From: Nocardioides agri | GTDB taxonomy: Bacteria > Actinomycetota > Actinomycetes > Propionibacteriales > Nocardioidaceae | DNA length: 64,000 nt | Direction: 5' to 3' | Assembly (NCBI RefSeq): GCF_013778305.1 | Contig: NZ_JACEIC010000002.1 | Span: forward strand, 1,823,669 to 1,887,668 | Shown here: piece by piece, positions 26,127-35,668 of the stretch | How positions within the stretch are numbered: position 1 is the stretch's first letter | Layout: each line of letters starts with the position of its first letter | Notes under the pieces: generated by a model | Seen by the model: the letters and a program-made list of their open reading frames with translations, nothing else | Databases searched by the model: none | What the model was told of the DNA's origin: nothing | Program-made: the position numbers and the translations under genes

Positions 26127-27434
26127 ATGTACCGCACGACCAAGACACGCATGCTGCGAGGAGGGCTGGCCGCCGCCACCGCGGTGACGCTCATCGGCTC
26201 GGGGCTGGCAGTGTCCGGCGCCGCGTCGGCCGCGAACCCGGACGCGCCCAAGGACCCCGACGCCACGCCGTTCGCGATGAAGGGCTGGGGCTTCGGCACC
26301 CGGGTCCAGGGCGGGCAGGTGCCGGTCGACTCGGGCGCCAGCGCCCACCAGATCGTGGCCTGCACCAACAAGGTCGGCAAGGATCGGACCAACGAGGTCG
26401 CCGACGTCGTGCTGCCGTCCCTCGGCACCGTCAGCGGCATCAAGACCCAGGTCCGCACCGTCCGCGACGGCGCCACGGTCGGCGTGGTGTCCACCAACAC
26501 CATCGGCAAGATCACGCTCAGCGACTCGCCGCTCGGCACCCTGGTCCTCAACGCGGTGTCGACGACGGCCTACGCCTACAACGACGGCACCACCTTCGGC
26601 GCCACGACCAACACCGACCTGGCGAAGCTGCAGTTCCTGCCGCCGATCGGCCCGCCGCTCAACCTCGACCTGCCGTCGCCGGGCCAGCCCGTGGAGATCC
26701 CCGGGTTCGCGAAGGTGACGTTCGCGCACTCGTGGAAGCCCAAGACCGACAACGGCGCCCGGGCCTTCGCCAACGGTCTCAAGGTCCGCCTGCTGGCCAC
26801 CAACACGACCGTGCGGGTGGCGCACGCGGCCGCGGTCATCGGGTCGGACGTCCGGCACGGCATCTTCACCGGTGAGTCCTACGCCCTCGGCGGCAGCGCC
26901 CTCGCCCACGTCGTCCAGCTCGGCAAGAACGCCCTGCTCAAGATGCCCTGCTCGGGCACCGCCGGCATCACCAAGACCCGCGGGCTCGCCGGCGTCGACC
27001 TGGCCGGCCAGATCGTCGTCGGCGCCGCCAAGAGCGACCAGATGGCCGACCAGAACGCCGCGAAGGCGTGGGGCTTCGAGCGCAGCGAGGTGGCCTCGGT
27101 CAACCTCGGCAACGGCGCCCTCGTGATCGACGGCATCGTCGGTCAGGTCAACGTGACGCGCACCGGCCCGAAGCCGAAGGACCTGACTCGCGACACCACC
27201 GGCACGTCGGTCGGCTCGATGACGGTCAACGGCCAGGCGCAGGAGCTCCCGCTCGACCAGCCCATCGAGATCCCCGGCCTGGCCAAGATCGAGCCGAAGG
27301 TCGTGACCAAGGTGCCCAACGGGCTCAAGGTGACCGCGCTGCGGATCACCCTGCTCGACGGCACCGGCGCGGTGCTCGAGCTCGGCAACGCGCGGCTCCA
27401 GGTCCGCAAGGTGCCCGAGCCGAAGGTGGGCTGA
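26127..27434 (+). CDS. Secreted protein, tentative choice-of-anchor P type
   Basis: 435 aa with a signal peptide: a basic start MYRTTKTRMLRGG, a hydrophobic stretch and cleavage after SGAASA. The mature part is beta-rich, with two homologous halves ending in the same block (QPVEIPGFAKVTF then ANGLKVRLLATNTTVRVAHA; QPIEIPGLAKIEP then PNGLKVTALRITLLDGTGA). Two Cys may form a disulfide (VACTNKV, MPCSGTAG). This resembles proteins annotated choice-of-anchor P in Nocardioides, but no sorting signal is visible at the C-terminus. Ribosome site GGGAGGGAG. Role unknown. Confidence 0.8.
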   Translation: MYRTTKTRMLRGGLAAATAVTLIGSGLAVSGAASAANPDAPKDPDATPFAMKGWGFGTRVQGGQVPVDSGASAHQIVACTNKVGKDRTNEVADVVLPSLGTVSGIKTQVRTVRDGATVGVVSTNTIGKITLSDSPLGTLVLNAVSTTAYAYNDGTTFGATTNTDLAKLQFLPPIGPPLNLDLPSPGQPVEIPGFAKVTFAHSWKPKTDNGARAFANGLKVRLLATNTTVRVAHAAAVIGSDVRHGIFTGESYALGGSALAHVVQLGKNALLKMPCSGTAGITKTRGLAGVDLAGQIVVGAAKSDQMADQNAAKAWGFERSEVASVNLGNGALVIDGIVGQVNVTRTGPKPKDLTRDTTGTSVGSMTVNGQAQELPLDQPIEIPGLAKIEPKVVTKVPNGLKVTALRITLLDGTGAVLELGNARLQVRKVPEPKVG

Positions 27435-27495
27435 CCCCTTCCGACTGGCAAGACCGGCCCCGGCCCGACCGTGCGGGCGGCGTTGACTGGGCCTC

Positions 27496-28692
27496 GTGAC
27501 CGCGACGAGGACGATCGACCCGCGCACCGTCGGGGCCGGGCGCCGTTGGGCGATGCTCGTGGCGAGCACCCTCGCCCAGGCCGCCAGCGCGGTCATGGTG
27601 CACGGCCCGGCGTTCCTCATCCCCACGCTGCACCGGGAGGGGATGTCGCTGCCCGAGGCGGGCCTGGTGGCGGCCGCGCCCTCGGTCGGGATGATGCTCG
27701 CCCTGGTGGCCTGGGGCTGGGTGACCGACCGTCGCGGCGAGCGGTTCGTGCTGCTCACCGGGCTCACCGGCGCCGCCCTCGCCGGCCTGGCCAGCGTGCT
27801 CGTCGACGGGCTGGCCCCGCTGGTCGTCACCCTCGTGCTCGGAGGTGCAGCCGCCGCGAGCACGAACGCCGCCAGCGGTCGCGTCGTCGTCGGCTGGTTC
27901 CCGCCCGAGCGCCGCGGCCTGGCGATGGGCTTCCGACAGATGTCCCAGCCGATCGGGGTCGGCATCGCCGCGGTCTCGATCGCCGTCGTCGCCGACGAGC
28001 ACGGTGTGTCCGCCGCGCTCTGGGTGCCGACCATCGCCGCGGTCGCCGTGCTCGGCCTGGTCGCGGCCGTCGTCCTCGACCCACCTCGCCCCGCACGGAC
28101 GGCAGAGTCGGCCGACAACCCGTACCGCGGGAGCCGCTACGTCGCCCGGATCCACGGCGTGTCCGTGCTCCTGGTGGTGCCGCAGTTCGTGGTGTGGACC
28201 TTCGCCCTGGTGTGGCTGGTCCAGGGCCGCGGCTGGTCGCCGGCCGCCGCCGGCACCCTCGTCGGCGTCGCCCAGGTCGCCGGCGCGCTCGGGCGGATGG
28301 GAGCCGGCTACCTCTCTGACGTCGTCGGCAGCCGGCTCCGGCCGCTGCGCTGGGTCGCGCTCGCCGCCGCGGCCACGATGGCGCTGCTCGGCCTCGCCGT
28401 CGGGCTCGAGCTGTCGGTGGCCGTGCTGCTGCTGGTCATCGCGACGATGGTGACCGTCGCCGACAACGGCCTCGCCTTCACCGCGATCGCCGAACGCGCC
28501 GGACCCTTCTGGTCCGGCCGCGCCCTCGGCCTGCAGAACACCGCTCAGTACCTGGCCGCCTCGGCGGTGCCGCCCCTCGCCGGACTGACCGTCACGCACG
28601 CCGGGTACGCCGCGGCGTTCGCACTGGCGGCGATCTTCCCCGTGGTCGCCGCACCCCTGGTGCCGGTGGACGCCGAGCGTCCCTTGTCCTGA
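27496..28692 (+). CDS. MFS transporter
   Basis: 398-aa, 12-helix major facilitator. The loop after helix 2 is WGWVTDRRGERFVLL (motif A: GxxxDRxGR-like). Helix 4-5 region has ASGRVVVGWFPPERRGLAMGFRQMSQPIG, and ALGRMGAGYLSDVVGSRLR is the repeat of motif A after helix 8. This belongs to the oxalate/nitrate or sugar-phosphate-like single-polypeptide MFS carriers; the substrate is not clear. The GTG start has little ribosome site. Confidence 0.88.
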   Translation: MTATRTIDPRTVGAGRRWAMLVASTLAQAASAVMVHGPAFLIPTLHREGMSLPEAGLVAAAPSVGMMLALVAWGWVTDRRGERFVLLTGLTGAALAGLASVLVDGLAPLVVTLVLGGAAAASTNAASGRVVVGWFPPERRGLAMGFRQMSQPIGVGIAAVSIAVVADEHGVSAALWVPTIAAVAVLGLVAAVVLDPPRPARTAESADNPYRGSRYVARIHGVSVLLVVPQFVVWTFALVWLVQGRGWSPAAAGTLVGVAQVAGALGRMGAGYLSDVVGSRLRPLRWVALAAAATMALLGLAVGLELSVAVLLLVIATMVTVADNGLAFTAIAERAGPFWSGRALGLQNTAQYLAASAVPPLAGLTVTHAGYAAAFALAAIFPVVAAPLVPVDAERPLS

Positions 28693-28696
28693 GCGC

Positions 28697-28720
28697 GTTA
28701 GAACCGGGTCGGCCGGGTAC
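28697..28720 (+). promoter_or_regulatory. Putative sigma-B/H-type stress promoter
   Basis: GTTA (28697-28700) and GGGTAC (28715-28720) are 14 bp apart, close to the stress-sigma pattern also seen at 18485-18509. It is followed by a strong AAGGAGGGACC ribosome site and ATG 28754. Confidence 0.45.
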
Positions 28721-28753
28721 AGCGCGCGACGGGGACCTTAAGGAGGGACCGTC

Positions 28754-29161
28754 ATGGACACCACGACCACCGTCATCGTCGTCGCCGTCGTCGTCGTGCT
28801 GCTGATCGTCGCGGTCGCGGCGCTGCTGGCGGCGCGGCGCAACAAGGCGCACCGACGCGAGCAGGCCGCCGAGGTGCGCGCCGAGGCCGCCGCCCACACG
28901 GGCACGATCAGCTCCACGCGCGAGGAGCTGGCGGTCGCCGAGAGCCGCGCCGACATGGCCCGGGCCGAGGCCGAGCGCGCCGAGCGCGAGGCCGCCGAGG
29001 CCCGCCGCGAGCTCGACATGGACCGGGCCATCCAGGAGGACCGGCTCCGCGAGGCCGACGCCATCGACCCCGACGTCGACCAGCGCGCCGACGACTACGA
29101 GCCGCGGCTCGACCAGGTCGAGGGCTACGAGCAGGAGCAGGGCAAGCACCGCACCACCTGA
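28754..29161 (+). CDS. Membrane-anchored coiled-coil protein
   Basis: 135 aa. One N-terminal membrane helix (residues 6-28, VIVVAVVVVLLIVAVAALLA), a basic boundary (ARRNKAHRRE), then a highly charged heptad-like helix rich in Ala, Glu and Arg to about residue 95, and an acidic tail. It resembles the single-pass stress proteins of actinobacteria without a named domain. The strong ribosome site and GTTA-N14-GGGTAC promoter suggest stress-induced high expression. Confidence 0.78.
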   Translation: MDTTTTVIVVAVVVVLLIVAVAALLAARRNKAHRREQAAEVRAEAAAHTGTISSTREELAVAESRADMARAEAERAEREAAEARRELDMDRAIQEDRLREADAIDPDVDQRADDYEPRLDQVEGYEQEQGKHRTT

Positions 29162-29197
29162 TGCTGCCGCGGCGGCACCTGGGTCTAGCCTTCGGGC

Positions 29198-29962
29198 ATG
29201 AGCCAGGTGCCGGCCGCGACGCGCACGCTGCGGGTGCTCCGCTTCCTCGCCGGCCAGCCCGACCCCGTGCCGCTGGACCGGATCATGCGCGCGTGCGACC
29301 TGCCGCGCAGCACGACCTACCACCTCCTCAACGTGATGATCGAGGAGGGCTTCGTCGTCCACCTGCCCGACGAACGCCGCTTCGGGCTCGGCCTGGCGGC
29401 GTTCGAGATCGGCAGCGGCTACGCCCGTCAGGAGCCGTTGCAGCGCCTGGCTCGCCGCCCGCTCGCGGCGCTCGTCGACCGCACGGGTCAGTCGGCGCAC
29501 CTCGCGGTGCTGCACGGCCGCGAGGTGCTGTACGTGATCGAGGAGCGGGCGACCGGTCGCCCCCCGCTGGTGACCGACGTCGGCGTCCGGCTGCCCGCTC
29601 ACCTCACCGCCAGCGGCCGGGCCATCCTCGCCGGGCTCCCCGCCGCGCAGGTCCGAGCGCTCTACGCGAGCGCCGCCGACTTCGTCGACCGCCACGGCGA
29701 GGGACCCCGCACCCTGTCCGAGCTGCGCCGGGTGCTCACCGACACCCGCCAGCGCGGGTACGCCGTCGAGGCGGGCGAGGTCACGCCGGGGCTGGCGAGC
29801 GTGGCCGTCGCCGTCGTCGACCACAACCGGCACCCGGTGGCCGCGGTCGCCCTCACCTACCCCGACGACGCCGAGGACCCCGTCACGCTCGCGAGCGCCG
29901 TGGCGAGCACCGCCGACGCCCTCGCCCGCCGGATCGGCGGCGGCGCGTCCACGTCTCGGTAA
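29198..29962 (+). CDS. IclR family transcriptional regulator (HutR candidate)
   Basis: 254 aa. The N-terminal winged helix is TLRVLRFLAGQPDPVPLDRI, then ACDLPRSTTYHLLNVMIEEG. The effector domain has GLAAFEIGSGYARQEPLQ, HLAVLHGREVLYVIEE, VRLPAHLTASGRAILAGL and the C-terminal GLASVAVAVVDHN. In Corynebacterium the IclR protein HutR controls the hut genes; here the gene lies 3.2 kb from hutH, whose upstream region carries a HutR-like site. Leaderless start likely: TAGCCT 29186-29191, six bases before ATG. Confidence 0.85.
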   Translation: MSQVPAATRTLRVLRFLAGQPDPVPLDRIMRACDLPRSTTYHLLNVMIEEGFVVHLPDERRFGLGLAAFEIGSGYARQEPLQRLARRPLAALVDRTGQSAHLAVLHGREVLYVIEERATGRPPLVTDVGVRLPAHLTASGRAILAGLPAAQVRALYASAADFVDRHGEGPRTLSELRRVLTDTRQRGYAVEAGEVTPGLASVAVAVVDHNRHPVAAVALTYPDDAEDPVTLASAVASTADALARRIGGGASTSR

Positions 29963-30002
29963 TCCGCAGGCTCTCCAGGCCGGTCCCCGCTTGGATGTCC
30001 GG

Positions 30003-30920
30003 GTGACCACGTCCCCCCGCGCCGGCCTCGGCCTCGCCCAGGTCTGCCTCGCGGGGGTGCTGTGGGGCACCGGCGGCCTCGGCGTGCAGGTCATCCGCGA
30101 CCACGTCGACATGTCGGTGCTGACGATCAGCGCCTGGCGGATGGCGATCGCCGCGGTCGTGCTGCTGATCGTGCTGCTGGCGATGGGCCAGCTCCGCGCG
30201 CTGGGCGCGCTGCTGCGCACCCATCCGGTCCGGGTCGTACTCACCGGCTGCGGGACCGCGGCCTACCAGGCCCTCTACTTCGGCTCGGTCGTCGCCGTCG
30301 GCGTCTCGGTCTCGACGGTGGTCAGCCTCGGCCTGGCGCCGGTCCTGCTGACGGTCGCCGAGTCGGTCCGGCGACGCTCGGCGCCGGCGCTCGGTCAGGT
30401 CGGGGTGCTCGCGCTCGCCCTCGCCGGGCTGGTGCTCGTCAGCGTCGCGGCCGGCGCACACGAGCCGGGCCCGCACCCGACGCTCGGCGTGCTGCTGGCG
30501 ATCGGGTCGGGGGCGACGTACGCCGCGACGACCGCGGTCGGCCGATCCCTGGCGCGAGGCACCTCTCCCCTGGTGCTGACGACCGCGACGACGACCGTGG
30601 GCGGCGTCGCGCTGATGCTGTGCGCGGCGGTGACGGGCTCGCTGGCCACCGGCTTCGGCGACGCGACCGCGACGCTGACCCTCGTCTACCTCGGCGTCTT
30701 CACGATGGCGCTCGCCTACGGCCTCTTCTACGCGGGCCTGCGCACCGTCGCCGGCAGCGCCGCCGTCATCGCGACCCTGCTCGAGCCGGTCACGGCCGCG
30801 ATCGCGGCCGCCGTCTGGCTCGACGAGCAGCTCGGCACCGCCGGGATCCTCGGCACCGCCCTGATCCTGCTCGCCGTGGCCGGGCTCGGCCGTCGGACGG
30901 ACGCCGTACCCCCGGCCTAG
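30003..30920 (+). CDS. EamA/DMT family transporter
   Basis: 305 aa, ten membrane helices in two EamA repeats. Repeat 1 starts GLAQVCLAGVLWGTGGLGVQ and ends in the helix after YFGSVVAVGVSVSTVVSLG. Repeat 2 starts GVLLAIGSGATYAATTAVGR and has AYGLFYAGLRTVAGSAAVIA and LLEPVTAAIAAAVWLDEQL, the signature final helices. Such carriers usually export amino acids or metabolites. GTG 30003 is chosen over an upstream TTG. It follows the IclR gene by 40 nt and may be its target. Confidence 0.88.
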   Translation: MTTSPRAGLGLAQVCLAGVLWGTGGLGVQVIRDHVDMSVLTISAWRMAIAAVVLLIVLLAMGQLRALGALLRTHPVRVVLTGCGTAAYQALYFGSVVAVGVSVSTVVSLGLAPVLLTVAESVRRRSAPALGQVGVLALALAGLVLVSVAAGAHEPGPHPTLGVLLAIGSGATYAATTAVGRSLARGTSPLVLTTATTTVGGVALMLCAAVTGSLATGFGDATATLTLVYLGVFTMALAYGLFYAGLRTVAGSAAVIATLLEPVTAAIAAAVWLDEQLGTAGILGTALILLAVAGLGRRTDAVPPA

Positions 30921-30963
30921 GGCGCTCGTTGACTGCTTCGAGCCCCCGGGGAGAGGAGCAGGT

Positions 30964-33378
30964 GTGAAGGATCCGCGTCCTGTCGGACGTCTGGTGATCG
31001 CCGCGACGGCCGCCGGCGCGCTGCTGACCGGCGCCGTCGTGCTCGGCGGCGCCGCCGGACTGCGCGCGGGCGACCTCGCCAGCCGCTACGCCGTCGCGCA
31101 GGACGCGCTCACCGCGCGGGCCGCGGAGAAGAACGCGATCTCGCGGGCCGGCGAGCTCGGCGCCGAGGCGCGGGACCCGACGACGGCAGCCGAGCGCACC
31201 GCGAGCGCGGCGTACGTCGCCCGCGAGCGACGACTCCCCGACCCGAGGCTGCGCAGGGCGCGGACCGCACCGCGGGCGCTGCACCCGCAGGACCGCTACG
31301 CGATGGCCAACGGGTGCTACGCCCTGGCCGGCGACCCGATCTACTTCAAGCCCACCGACCTCGGCGACTACCTGCTCTACGACGCCGCCCGGAGGTTCGT
31401 CACCGCCGGCGGCACGCGAGCCACTCAGCCGGGCCCGGCGGCGGTGTGGACGGCTCGCAGGTCCGGGTCGTCCTTCACCTTCTCCAACAACGGCTCGCCC
31501 CTCACGGTCGAGGGGGCCAACCGCTTCCGGCTGACCCGCACCACCGGCTGCGCCGACTACCCCGAGTCGCAGGTCGGCGTCACCGGCGCCCCGCACGCGG
31601 GCGTCTCGCCCTACCAGGAGGTGCGCGGCTACGTCGACGCGCACACCCACGGGATGGCCTTCGAGTTCCTCGGCGGGGCCGCCCACTGCGGCAAGCCGTG
31701 GGACCCGTACGGCGCGCCGTACGCGCTGGTCGACTGCCCCGACCACACCGCCACCGGCGGCTACGGCGGGGTGCTGGAGTCGGTGCTCTCCGGGCAGCCG
31801 CACCACGACCCGGTCGGCTGGCCCACGTTCAAGGACTGGCCGGCGCCGGAGTCGCTGACCCACGAGGGCACCTACTACCGCTGGCTCGAGCGCGCCTGGC
31901 GCGGCGGGCAGCGGATCTTCGTCAACCTGCTCGTCGAGAACGACCAGCTCTGCCGGGTCTACCCGCTCAAGCGCAGCCCCGAGTACGCCGCGTGCGACGA
32001 CATGGCGTCGGTGCGCCGGCAGGCCGCCGACATGCGCCGCATGCAGGACTACATCGACGCGCAGTTCGGCGGGCCCGGCAAGGGCTTCTACCGGATCGTC
32101 ACCGACCCCTTCCAGGCGCGCCGGGTGATCAACGCCGGCAAGCTCGCCGTGGTCATGGGGATCGAGACCAGCGTGCCCTTCGGCTGCACGATGAAGCTCG
32201 ACGTCCCGGCCTGCGACATCGGCGACATCGACACGCAGCTCGACGCCGTCCGCGAGATGGGCGTGCGGCAGATGGAGCTGGTCAACAAGTTCGACAACGC
32301 GCTCTCCGGCGTCGCCGGCGACAACGGCGCGGTCGGCGCGGCCGTCAACGCCGCCAACTTCCTGGAGACCGGGTCCTTCTGGGACATGCGGCACTGCGAG
32401 CCCGCCGACGGCGAGTCCCACGACCGCGACCAGGTCGCGCTGCCGGACATCTCCGCGGAGCAGCAGGACGCCCTGTTCGGCGCGGTCGGTCAGCTCTTCG
32501 GCACGCTGCACACCGCCCTGCCCCTCTACGGCCGCCCGCACCACTGCAACGCCCGCGGGCTCACGACCCTGGGCGAGCACACGATCGAGGGGCTCGCGAA
32601 GCGGCACATGCTCTTCGACCCCGACCACATGAGCGTCAAGGCCCGGTCGGCGGCGCTCGACCAGATCGACGACCTCGGCTACCACGGCGTGATCTCCAGC
32701 CACTCCTGGGCGACCCCGGACGCCTACCCGCGGATCTACCAGGAGGGCGGCTTCATCACGCCGTACGCCGGCGACTCGACGGGCTTCGTGGAGAAGTGGC
32801 GTCGGCACGTCGGGTGGGCGGATCCCCGCTACTACTGGGGGATCGGCTACGGCGCCGACATGAACGGCCTCGGCGCGCAGGGCGACCCGCGCGGCGCCGA
32901 CGTGCCCAACCCGGTGACCTACCCCTTCCGCGGGCTCGGCGGCGTGACGGTCGACAGGCAGCACGCCGGCGAGCGGGTCTACGACGTCAACGTCGACGGC
33001 GTCGCGCAGTACGGCCTCTACCCCGACTGGATCCAGGACCTGACCGAGGTCGCGGACGCACAGCAGGCCGGCGACGGGGCACGGATCGCCGACGACATGT
33101 CCCGCGGGGCGGAGGCCTACCTGCAGACCTGGGAGCGGGCCGAGGGCATCGCGCCGGACTCCTGCCGCAACCCGGGCCTGCGCAAGCCCGTCTCGCGCGT
33201 CGAGTCGCTGGTCCGTCGCGGCATGACGACGCGAGCGGTCATGGCGGCCGTCGGGCAGCCCTACCAGCGGCTCGGCACGACGTACCGCTTCTGCGCGAAG
33301 GACGCCGGCGACCCGAAGGTGATGGTGACGGTGGAGTTCTCGAAGGCGGGGAGGGTGGCGGCCCTGCGCCGCGGCTGA
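30964..33378 (+). CDS. Secreted metal-dependent hydrolase with BamE-like C-terminal domain
   Basis: 804 aa. An N-terminal hydrophobic segment (LVIAATAAGALLTGAVVLGG) directs export. The core carries a TIM-barrel metallohydrolase pattern: VDAHTHG (HxH), VMGIETS, LGEHTIEGLAKRHMLFDPDHM, VISSHSW and GYGADMNG, resembling membrane dipeptidase/amidohydrolase proteins. Many Cys suggest disulfides. The last 60 residues (RRGMTTRAVMAAVGQPYQRL, then YRFC, and VTVEFSKAGRVAALR) look like a SmpA/BamE-type small beta domain. Substrate unknown. GTG 30964 has a GAGAGGAG ribosome site. Confidence 0.8.
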   Translation: MKDPRPVGRLVIAATAAGALLTGAVVLGGAAGLRAGDLASRYAVAQDALTARAAEKNAISRAGELGAEARDPTTAAERTASAAYVARERRLPDPRLRRARTAPRALHPQDRYAMANGCYALAGDPIYFKPTDLGDYLLYDAARRFVTAGGTRATQPGPAAVWTARRSGSSFTFSNNGSPLTVEGANRFRLTRTTGCADYPESQVGVTGAPHAGVSPYQEVRGYVDAHTHGMAFEFLGGAAHCGKPWDPYGAPYALVDCPDHTATGGYGGVLESVLSGQPHHDPVGWPTFKDWPAPESLTHEGTYYRWLERAWRGGQRIFVNLLVENDQLCRVYPLKRSPEYAACDDMASVRRQAADMRRMQDYIDAQFGGPGKGFYRIVTDPFQARRVINAGKLAVVMGIETSVPFGCTMKLDVPACDIGDIDTQLDAVREMGVRQMELVNKFDNALSGVAGDNGAVGAAVNAANFLETGSFWDMRHCEPADGESHDRDQVALPDISAEQQDALFGAVGQLFGTLHTALPLYGRPHHCNARGLTTLGEHTIEGLAKRHMLFDPDHMSVKARSAALDQIDDLGYHGVISSHSWATPDAYPRIYQEGGFITPYAGDSTGFVEKWRRHVGWADPRYYWGIGYGADMNGLGAQGDPRGADVPNPVTYPFRGLGGVTVDRQHAGERVYDVNVDGVAQYGLYPDWIQDLTEVADAQQAGDGARIADDMSRGAEAYLQTWERAEGIAPDSCRNPGLRKPVSRVESLVRRGMTTRAVMAAVGQPYQRLGTTYRFCAKDAGDPKVMVTVEFSKAGRVAALRRG

Positions 33379-33421
33379 GCGGGCCTTCCCGCGGGCCCGA
33401 GTCGGGCGGCACCATGACGGG

Positions 33422-35668
33422 GTGTCGCGCGCGCGTCGCCTGCTGCTGGTGGTCGCGGCCTGGGCGGTCCCGACCGCGTGGGTCGTGGTGGCGCTGCTGT
33501 CCGGCCCGTCCGACGGCACCACCATCGCCGGGAGCCGGTGGAGCGACACCCTCGAGATCACCGAGGCCTACGGCGACACCCCACTGCGCGCGGGCGAGAC
33601 CGTGCTGGCGGTCGATGGTCGCGACCTGGACTCGTGGGTGATCGACGGCGGTCCGAGCCGGGAGGTGGGCGACGTCGTGCCCTACCGCGTCCGCCGGGGC
33701 GGCACCGGCGTCGACGTCATCGTGACGGTGGAGGTGCCGCTGCGCCGGTACCCCCTCCTGGCTGCCGCCCGCGCGCACGCGTCCGCGCTGGCGATCGCCC
33801 TGATGCCGCTGGCTGCGGCGTCGTGGGTGCTGTGGCGGCGCCCGACCGTCGCGACCGGCTCGTTGCTGGCAGCCGCGGCCCTCGCGCCGGCGGCGCTGAC
33901 CGCGAGCCCGCTCGGCCTCGGGCCGATCGACCTCGCCGGCGGCCGCGGGTCCTGGCCGTACGCCGTCGGACAGGCCGCGTTCGCCCTCGGCCTGGGGTGC
34001 GCCCTCCTCGTCGCGCTCACGTTCTGCGGCGTGCCGCGCTGGATGCGGCGCCGGCCCGTGGTGGCCGCGGCTCCGTTCGCCGTGCCTCTCCTGGGCTACC
34101 TGGTCTGGGCACTCGCCGCCGTCCCACGACAGGCGCCGGGAGCCGGCAGGCTCCAGGTGGCCGAGACCATCGCGCTGCCCGCGCTCGTGGCGACCGCGCC
34201 CGTCGCGGTCGCCGTGCTCGCGCGCGGCTACCTGACCGCCACGGAGCGTCGGGACCGGCTCGCGCTGCGCCTGGTGCTGCTGACCCTGTCCGGGGGGATC
34301 GCCGTCCGCCTCCTGCTCGTCGACCTGCCCCGAGCCCTCACCGGCGACGCCATCGTCCCGTGGCCGCTCCTGGGGCTCCTGCTGGTGCCGACGGTGCTGG
34401 TCTGCGTGGCCGTCGCGATGCTGCGCTACCGCCTCGACGAGATCGAGCCGGCCGTCCGACGCGCACTGGCGCAGTCACTCGCCTTCCTGGTCGTGGGGAG
34501 CCTGTTCGCCGCGCTCGCGGTCGCCGTCGGTCGCGCGTCGGACACCTCGTTCGAGGCGCTCGTCGCCGGCGGCGTCATCGCCCTGCTGCTCCTGCCGCTC
34601 GGCCTCGGGCTGCAGCGAGGGGTAGCCCGGCTGCTGCACCGCGACCGCGAGCTGCCCCGGGAGGTCGTCACGGAGCTCCGGGCGCTCGACCCGCTGACCG
34701 ACCCGGCCGAGGTCCTCGAGGAGACGCTGACCCTCCTCGCCCGACGGCTGCACCTGTCGTACGCCGCGATCTCGGTGCAGGACTCGGACCCGGTCGACGC
34801 CTCCATCGGCGAGCCGCGCGGGGACGCGACGACCGTCGACCTGGTCGTGGCGGGCGCTCGCGTCGGCAGGTTGCTCCTGGAGGTCGACGCCGACCGCGCG
34901 CCGTTCGGCTCCGCCGATCGCCGGCTCCTCGAGGACGTGGGCAACCAGGTCGGCGTGCTCGTGCAGTCGGTGCTGATCAACCGCGAGCTGCAGCGGTCGC
35001 GGCAGCAGCTCGTCGCCGCGCGGGAGGAGGAGCGTCGTCGGGTGCGGCGCGACCTCCACGACGGGCTGGGCCCGTCGCTCGCGACGCTGGCCATGGGCCT
35101 CGAGGCCGCCGGAGAGCTCATCGCCGACGATCCGGAGCGAGCGGCGGGGATGGTCGCTGACCTCTCCGACCAGGCGCGCGAGGAGATCGCGGAGGTCCGG
35201 CGCCTGGTCGACGGTCTCCGCCCGCCGGCGCTCGACCAGCTGGGGCTGCTCTCCGCCCTGCAGCAGCGGGCCGACGACCACAACACCGCCGCGCGCGCCG
35301 GCACCCGGCCCGGCGTGATGACCTGGACGCTGGAGGCCGACGAGGACGTCGGGCAGCTGCCCGCGGCGGTCGAGGTCGCGGCGTACCGGATCGTGATCGA
35401 GGCGGTCAACAACGCCGCGCGCCACAGCAGCGCCCCGACCTGCGTCGTGGGCCTCCGGCGGGACCCGGACGCGCTGCTCATCCGCGTGGTGGACCACGGC
35501 ACCGGGCTCGGTCCGCGGCCGGGCGCCGGGGTCGGGCTCTCCTCCATGCGGGAGCGGGCCGAGGAGCTCGGGGGCACGTGCACGTTGACGTCGTACGACG
35601 GGGCGGGGACGGTGGTCGAAGCACGGCTGCCGCTCCCGTCGCCGGCAGCACCGGGAGGTGCCGGATGA
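33422..35668 (+). CDS. Membrane sensor histidine kinase with N-terminal PDZ-like domain
   Basis: 748 aa. After a signal-anchor helix (LLLVVAAWAVPTAWVVVALL), residues 35-100 read as a PDZ-like fold (EAYGDTPLRAGETVLAVDG, then VGDVVPYRVRRGG). Several membrane helices follow (about 115-410), then a GAF-like domain (PAEVLEETLTLLARRLHLSY). The HisKA_3 box EERRRVRRDLHDGLGPSLA has His 546, and the ATPase domain ends DHGTGLGPRPGAGVGLSSMR. This is the NarL-type kinase layout. The stop overlaps the response regulator start. Confidence 0.9.
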   Translation: MSRARRLLLVVAAWAVPTAWVVVALLSGPSDGTTIAGSRWSDTLEITEAYGDTPLRAGETVLAVDGRDLDSWVIDGGPSREVGDVVPYRVRRGGTGVDVIVTVEVPLRRYPLLAAARAHASALAIALMPLAAASWVLWRRPTVATGSLLAAAALAPAALTASPLGLGPIDLAGGRGSWPYAVGQAAFALGLGCALLVALTFCGVPRWMRRRPVVAAAPFAVPLLGYLVWALAAVPRQAPGAGRLQVAETIALPALVATAPVAVAVLARGYLTATERRDRLALRLVLLTLSGGIAVRLLLVDLPRALTGDAIVPWPLLGLLLVPTVLVCVAVAMLRYRLDEIEPAVRRALAQSLAFLVVGSLFAALAVAVGRASDTSFEALVAGGVIALLLLPLGLGLQRGVARLLHRDRELPREVVTELRALDPLTDPAEVLEETLTLLARRLHLSYAAISVQDSDPVDASIGEPRGDATTVDLVVAGARVGRLLLEVDADRAPFGSADRRLLEDVGNQVGVLVQSVLINRELQRSRQQLVAAREEERRRVRRDLHDGLGPSLATLAMGLEAAGELIADDPERAAGMVADLSDQAREEIAEVRRLVDGLRPPALDQLGLLSALQQRADDHNTAARAGTRPGVMTWTLEADEDVGQLPAAVEVAAYRIVIEAVNNAARHSSAPTCVVGLRRDPDALLIRVVDHGTGLGPRPGAGVGLSSMRERAEELGGTCTLTSYDGAGTVVEARLPLPSPAAPGGAG

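Noticed and set aside
30790..33561. 923-residue open frame on minus, opposite the secreted hydrolase
   Set aside because: It is an antisense shadow: repeated V/A/G/R/H composition, no known motifs, and the plus frame has a signal and metal-site motifs.
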